Assembly: GCA_949299935.1 (NCBI GenBank)
Contig: CASGCE010000035.1
Span: forward strand, 62,001-126,000
Reading direction: 5' to 3'
Origin: an uncultured bacterium
GTDB lineage: Bacteria > Cyanobacteriota > Vampirovibrionia > Gastranaerophilales > Gastranaerophilaceae
DNA length: 64,000 bases
Shown: piece by piece, positions 59,982 through 64,000 of the stretch
Layout: each line of letters begins with the position of its first letter
Position numbering within the stretch: the first letter of the stretch is position 1
The notes under the pieces: generated by a model
The model's input: only the letters and a program-made list of their open reading frames with translations
Databases searched by the model: none
What the model was told of the DNA's origin: nothing
Program-made: the position numbers and the translations under genes

Positions 59982-60883
59982 GAACACAAGAGAAAATCAG
60001 CGACCTTTTCAGCGATTTCGGCAGCCACTTTAGATTGAGTTTCGACGGTATTAGCCCCCAGATGCGGAACAGCTACGACCTTATCCGGGAATTGCAAAAG
60101 CGGAGAAGAAGCGATATCGGGTTCATTTTCAAACACGTCGACAGCGACACCCGAGATAATTCCTGACCGTAATCCTTCAGCTAAATCTTTTTCAACGGCA
60201 ATGCCGCCGCGTGCGCAATTAATGATTTTAACTTTAGGTTTCATAAGTTTTATCGTCTCTGAATTAATAATACCTGTGGTTTCAGGGGTTTTAGGAAGAT
60301 GCAGAGAGATAAAATCGCACAAAGGCAGGATATCTTCAAGTCTGTTAAAACTTTTATAGCCGGGTATTTTACGTCTTGAAAACACAACAACCTTCATACC
60401 GAAAGCTTTACATAATTTTGCCACGTTAGACCCAATTCTTCCGAACCCAATAATACCGATAGTTTTACCGAACAAATCATTCCCCGTAAAATTAGCTCTG
60501 TCCCAACGACCAGCAAAAGTGGAAGCACAAGCCATAGGAATTTTTCTTGCCAGAGCAAGCATAAGTGCCATAGTATGTTCGCAAGTAGCTATTGTATTAC
60601 CGTCAGGAGAATTAATAACACGGATATTATTGGCATCAGCCGCATTAAGATCGATATTATCGAGTCCGGAACCCACACGAGCAATAATTTTAAGTTTTTT
60701 AGCGTGTTTGATAACATTTTCATTAATACAAGTCAAGTTTCTGAGCAAAATCCCGTCAAAATCGCAAATAATTTTGTACAAATCTTTTTGTGATTGTGAG
60801 GGCAAAACAACAGTATCAATACCGGCATTCCTGAGAATTTCCACAGCGCAATTATCAATGTTATCAACTAACAAAACTTTCAT
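59978..60883 (-). CDS. D-2-hydroxyacid dehydrogenase, SerA-like without ACT domain
   Basis: A 301-residue protein. NAD-binding G-F-G-R-I-G-S near 142-148, the R-V-G-S-G-L-D-N-I near 70-78 substrate region, N-C-A-R-G-G near 214-219 and the catalytic Glu/His pair of the family (E-N-E and P-H-L-G). It could make phosphohydroxypyruvate in serine synthesis, but short forms also act on other 2-hydroxyacids. It is convergent with the 59160 gene (4-base overlap) and downstream of a small gene on the same strand. Confidence 0.85.
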   Translation of the reverse strand: MKVLLVDNIDNCAVEILRNAGIDTVVLPSQSQKDLYKIICDFDGILLRNLTCINENVIKHAKKLKIIARVGSGLDNIDLNAADANNIRVINSPDGNTIATCEHTMALMLALARKIPMACASTFAGRWDRANFTGNDLFGKTIGIIGFGRIGSNVAKLCKAFGMKVVVFSRRKIPGYKSFNRLEDILPLCDFISLHLPKTPETTGIINSETIKLMKPKVKIINCARGGIAVEKDLAEGLRSGIISGVAVDVFENEPDIASSPLLQFPDKVVAVPHLGANTVETQSKVAAEIAEKVADFLLCS

Positions 60884-61231
60884 CTAAAAAGGCTTGGTCT
60901 GATTAAGCTTAAGTCGCAAATCACGGAAGCGGGCAATATCCTCCTGAGTTTTTCCGGAATCTTTAAACACTGCCTGAGAAGCCGGATGAACCATCAAAAC
61001 GTAGTCCATATGGATTTCCAAAAAATTATATCTTCTGGGTGACTGATTAACGTTTCTCGGATAGATTTCGGCGTTTGTAACAGCAAGAAATCTTCTTTCC
61101 CTATCATTCAATAAATCAGTCAATTCACGATTAGTGTTAGTATACTTGGAAACGTGAACAACGCCCTTGATATCATGATCAGCAGTTAAAATACAAACTT
61201 CTATGGGAACCGTATCAATATTTTTTGCCAT
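60884..61231 (-). CDS. Small conserved hypothetical protein
   Basis: A 115-residue protein of mixed beta and alpha character. I-E-V-C-I-L-T-A-D-H-D-I-K-G near 11-24 and Y-T-N-T-N-R-E-L-T-D-L-L-N near 30-42 resemble a small beta-barrel protein family of cyanobacteria-related genomes. GAGGAAG precedes the ATG. It abuts the dehydrogenase gene and is probably cotranscribed with it. Function unknown. Confidence 0.7.
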   Translation of the reverse strand: MAKNIDTVPIEVCILTADHDIKGVVHVSKYTNTNRELTDLLNDRERRFLAVTNAEIYPRNVNQSPRRYNFLEIHMDYVLMVHPASQAVFKDSGKTQEDIARFRDLRLKLNQTKPF

Positions 61232-61299
61232 AAAACTTCCTCTTAATGATACAAGTATAGTATAATTTAAAAAAAAAGTCCATATGTAAAGTTATATAT

Positions 61300-62380
61300 C
61301 TAAGCCATCAATCTCAAATATTCTTCAATAAATCCGTCGATATCGCCGTCCATAACCGCATCAATATTTCCGATTTCGAAGTTAGTTCTATGGTCTTTAA
61401 CCATTTTGTAGGGGTGGAAAACGTAGGAGCGGATTTGGGAGCCGAAATTTATATCAACGTTTTCGCCTTTAAGCTCTGCGAGCTTTTTCTCGTGTTCAGC
61501 CTGACGGATTGCAAGAAGCTTTGCCGCAAGCATTTGCATGGCATTTTCTTTATTCTGTAATTGAGAGCGCTGCTCTTGGCACTTAACAACAATTCCGGTC
61601 GGCTTATGGAGAATTCTGACGGCGGTTTCTACCTTGTTAACATTTTGTCCGCCGGCACCGCCTGAGCGCATTGTATCAATTTCCAAATCCTCAGGCGGGA
61701 TGTGGATTGTTTTTTCGTAATCTTCAATAATCGGGGAAACCTCTAATGAGGCAAAACTTGTCTGGCGTTTGCCGTTTGCGTTAAACGGTGAAATTCTGAC
61801 GAGTCTGTGGACGCCTTTTTCCGCTTTTGCGTAACCGAAAGCGTATTTGCCGGTAATTTTTATAGTCGCCGACTTAATCCCGGCTTCTTCACCGTCGAGT
61901 TTATCCAGCAATTCCACTTTCCAGCCGCGTTTTTCAGCCCAGCGCATATACATTCTTAAAAGCATACTTGCCCAATCCTGCGCATCAGTTCCGCCCGCGC
62001 CCGCATTAATTGTCAAAATCGCATCCGCCTCGTCGTATTCACCGGAAAGCATTTGCCTTAATTCAAAACTATCAAGCTCTTTTTCCGTTTTTGCCAAGGC
62101 ATTTTCGCTTTCCGAAATAAGTTCGGCATCCTGAATTTCAAGGGCGGCACCCGCATCATCAAGTGCGGATTCCCAATTTTTAAGCATTTCAAGATTATCT
62201 TTAATCTCACGGATTTCAGCGCCCAATTTTGACGCAAGATTTTTATCCGACCAAACCTCAGGCGACTGCATTTTTTCTTCAAGCTCTGATAATTTCACCT
62301 CGGCGGGGTCAAAGACACTCCTTTATCTTTTTAACACGCGGACGCAAAATATTTATCTGCTGTTTTAATTCGGTTTCCAT
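61300..62380 (-). CDS. prfB: Peptide chain release factor 2 with programmed +1 frameshift
   Basis: Terminates translation at UAA and UGA. The first frame from ATG 62380 runs 23 codons (M-E-T-E-L-K-Q-Q) to C-U-U-U-G-A; slipping forward one base there continues as D-P-A-E-V-K-L-S for 336 more residues, 359 in total, close to 365 in E. coli. The stop-recognition tripeptide S-P-F lies in R-I-S-P-F-N, and the hydrolysis motif GGQ in [10 protein letters not shown]. Without the shift the N-terminal domain lacks its start; the internal ATG-like start at 62298 is a GTG within the true gene. Confidence 0.96.
62308..62323 (-). promoter_or_regulatory. RF2 autoregulatory frameshift site
   Basis: On the minus strand AAGGAG (62323-62318), three bases, CTT, then the in-frame stop TGA followed by C (62314-62308). 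This is the classical prfB arrangement: an internal Shine-Dalgarno three bases before CUU-UGA-C. Low RF2 promotes frameshifting and so its own synthesis. Confidence 0.95.
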
Positions 62381-62459
62381 AACTCAATCCTACAATAAAC
62401 TTTTTTCTATTGCAATTCCGCGCTAAAAATGGTATTCTTAAAGACGAAAGGAGTTTTTC

Positions 62460-63233
62460 ATGTTAGGAATCAAGGATGCTTTCAAAAAAATTTATTCAGG
62501 CGATGACGCACTTTTAAAACACATGATGCTGTTTGTTCTTTCGGGAGTGCCTGTCATGCTTTCAACACCGCTGAATGAAATAAGCCGGCGCGAGGACCTG
62601 AGCACAATGGATATTACTATGATTTTTGCGGCACTTGCCGTTATGCTTGTAATTGCAATATATCTTGCAGGATACACATACGGAATTATGCATAATTCAT
62701 TTGATAAAACAAAAGAGACTATTCTGCCTGATTTTGACAAAAGCTGGTTTAAGATATATTTCAAAGGTCTGCCGTTATTGCTTTGCTGGCTTTCATATGC
62801 AATTATTTATATAATCTTATTTTTTATAGTCGCAGTTATACTTAACACAGGATTATCACTTTTAATACCGATAAAAATCTCAAGCTGGATAATCATGACA
62901 ATTTATACTGTCATTGCTGCGCTAATACTTCTTATGATACAATTTATATCCGTCGGATTTTCAAAGGAATACAAACGCGACGGGCTTTATCATTTCGGGT
63001 TAATCTTCACATATTTACGCAAAACAATTAAAAGTGTTTTGTGGCTTATGGTAAAACTTATCCCGATATTTATAGTTATACTGGCTTTGTATATTCTGGG
63101 CAAAGGTAACGACGTTATGTCATACATAATTACAGCCATAGGAGCATATTTGTATAGCATAACCTATTTTGTTATAAGCTACTGCTACGTTCAGATTTAT
63201 AAAGAAAAACTATCTGACACTGCTGTTGAATAG
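62460..63233 (+). CDS. DUF4013-like membrane protein
   Basis: A 257-residue protein with about six membrane helices. G-Y-T-Y-G-I-M-H-N-S near 74-83 and L-P-D-F-D-K-S-W-F near 93-101 match the DUF4013 pattern. AAAGGAG precedes the ATG. It shares overall design with the membrane protein at 27943, but little direct sequence. Function unknown. Confidence 0.75.
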   Translation: MLGIKDAFKKIYSGDDALLKHMMLFVLSGVPVMLSTPLNEISRREDLSTMDITMIFAALAVMLVIAIYLAGYTYGIMHNSFDKTKETILPDFDKSWFKIYFKGLPLLLCWLSYAIIYIILFFIVAVILNTGLSLLIPIKISSWIIMTIYTVIAALILLMIQFISVGFSKEYKRDGLYHFGLIFTYLRKTIKSVLWLMVKLIPIFIVILALYILGKGNDVMSYIITAIGAYLYSITYFVISYCYVQIYKEKLSDTAVE

Positions 63234-63242
63234 CTTTGAATA

Positions 63243-63476
63243 TCAGAACTCCATTTTTTGACAGTGCCATTTTTCCTGTAATTTTTCAAAAAGGCGGGTG
63301 GCACTGTCATCTGTTATTTCAAGAATTACGATACCTGAATTTACGCATTTATCCTGAAAAGTATCGTGAAGCCCGATTCTGGTTTTAATCCCGCAGCCGA
63401 ATTCCGTAATTATTTTTTGAAATTCCTGAGCATCAGACTCTCTGTTTGCCAATTTTACACCAATAATTGTTTTCAT
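63243..63476 (-). CDS. Small ACT-like protein resembling hydrogenase-associated regulators
   Basis: A 77-residue protein with alternating strands and helices, I-I-G-V-K-L-A-N-R near 4-12, then F-G-C-G-I-K-T-R-I-G-L-H near 29-40, and a C-terminal M-E-F. This fits the small ferredoxin-fold family often encoded with iron-only hydrogenases (TM1266-like) and related stand-alone proteins in anaerobes. GGGGGA lies 4 bases before ATG 63476; the longer frame starts M-G-E-I-M and is rejected. It is about 20 kb or more from the hydrogenase fragment at the window start. Confidence 0.6.
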   Translation of the reverse strand: MKTIIGVKLANRESDAQEFQKIITEFGCGIKTRIGLHDTFQDKCVNSGIVILEITDDSATRLFEKLQEKWHCQKMEF

Positions 63477-63605
63477 AATTTCCCCCATAATATAGTGACG
63501 TACATTCCGGTAACCGCAAAACTTCTCTCAATCAAATTTAAAATGACGATTTGTTTTTTTACCGCAAATAATAAAGGTAAATATATATACCAATAAAATC
63601 CACAA

Positions 63606-63643
63606 TAAAAAAAATAGCACCCACTTTTCGGGTACTATTTTTT
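63606..63643 (-). terminator. Terminator of the 63662 gene
   Basis: AAATAG (63612-63617) pairs with CTATTT (63635-63640) and ACCC (63619-63622) with GGGT (63630-63633), with one mismatch between; an A run on the left gives the U tract in the minus direction. Confidence 0.7.
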
Positions 63644-63661
63644 GTACAACACGATAATCAC

Positions 63662-63967
63662 CTATTGTTGATTATCTTCGGCTTGAAGCTGTTTTTTCAT
63701 GATATTATGCACAATCGCATCAACCAAAAGCTCATAAGATTTCATTTTTTCGATATTCGGAAATTCAGTTATGAGCTGTTCTCTGACCATTGCTTCCAGC
63801 TTTTTTGCGTCAGACAATGATTTCAGTTCAACCCCGCTTACGGACTGGATATAATCCTTCGAGGTTTTATCTGCATTTTTATCGGAAAATTTTAGCCAAC
63901 GTAACTTCGGGCTAATCTCTGATTTAAGCTTTTTAACAATTTTAAGATTTTTGAATTGATTAAACAT
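63662..63967 (-). CDS. Small hypothetical helical protein
   Basis: A 101-residue protein, basic and helical in the first 50 residues (K-N-L-K-I-V-K-K-L-K), acidic at the end (Q-A-E-D-N-Q-Q). GAGG lies 5 bases before the ATG 63967. No family recognised. It ends 19 bases before a terminator. Confidence 0.6.
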   Translation of the reverse strand: MFNQFKNLKIVKKLKSEISPKLRWLKFSDKNADKTSKDYIQSVSGVELKSLSDAKKLEAMVREQLITEFPNIEKMKSYELLVDAIVHNIMKKQLQAEDNQQ

Positions 63968-64000
63968 CACTACCTCATCTGGTACTATTTTAAAGTATCC

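Overview
The window reads as chromosome from a low-GC, non-photosynthetic relative of cyanobacteria, most like the gut Gastranaerophilales (Melainabacteria/Vampirovibrionia). This is an inference from content: an [FeFe]-hydrogenase, flagellar genes, prepilins with a GFTLAEVLIALAIVGIVAAM-type leader, lysA next to cdaA, a TpsB outer-membrane protein (so a diderm envelope), Mla-type lipid transport, and several lineage-type proteins carrying a short F-x-G-N motif near the N-terminus. No photosynthesis, ribosomal RNA or CRISPR sequence is present.

Layout. 1-720: 3' end of an [FeFe]-hydrogenase gene, tRNA-Lys, and a 3'-tRNA duplication flanking a folded 130-bp element. 854-6134: XRE regulator, pth, a TPR protein and clpC. 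6400-9627: flagellar operon fliJ-fliK-hook/rod protein, and a secreted repeat protein. 9771-17641: GH38 mannosidase, glnA, a large glycogen-synthase-like protein and a CNT nucleoside transporter. 17764-24294: a 31-codon membrane peptide, bioD-bioA, a TpsB transporter, pgi and tRNA-Gly(TCC). 24475-32082: tandem repeats, then ppiC, an M24 peptidase, an rRNA/tRNA methyltransferase, a PHP protein, rph, two small secreted helical proteins and ilvB. 32134-38000 (minus): nanE-nanK-X-ubiA, then lysA-cdaA-yitT. 38065-43392: M16 peptidase, UDG4, tRNA-Gly(CCC), mscS, rlmH and an M49-like metallopeptidase. 43400-50667: folE2, DUF512 radical SAM protein, PadR regulator, pilin, mlaE-mlaF-aminotransferase and two small helical proteins. 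50798-54560: mazG followed by a small cryptic phage-like module with a CI/LexA-type repressor switch. 54613-57678: pgpH-ybeY-dgkA. 57937-63967: two lineage-type membrane proteins, a D-2-hydroxyacid dehydrogenase, prfB with its programmed frameshift, a DUF4013-like membrane protein, a small hydrogenase-regulator-like protein and a hypothetical protein.

The most striking pattern is regulatory. Seven genes (GH38, ilvB, folE2, padR, pilin, mlaE, mazG) have a -10 box exactly six bases before the ATG and no Shine-Dalgarno sequence, so their mRNAs are predicted to be leaderless; six of the seven -10 boxes are of the extended TGn type. Most other genes use ordinary AAGGAG-type sites. Other points of note are a G9 tract placed so that one added base would fuse an upstream start codon in frame to the pilin gene, and a compact repressor/operator/early-promoter switch in the phage-like module.

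Functionally the genes fit a fermenting, motile, piliated diderm that makes and destroys c-di-AMP (cdaA, pgpH), assimilates ammonia (glnA), scavenges glycans and amino sugars (GH38, nanE, nanK) and nucleosides, and makes lysine and biotin at least in part.
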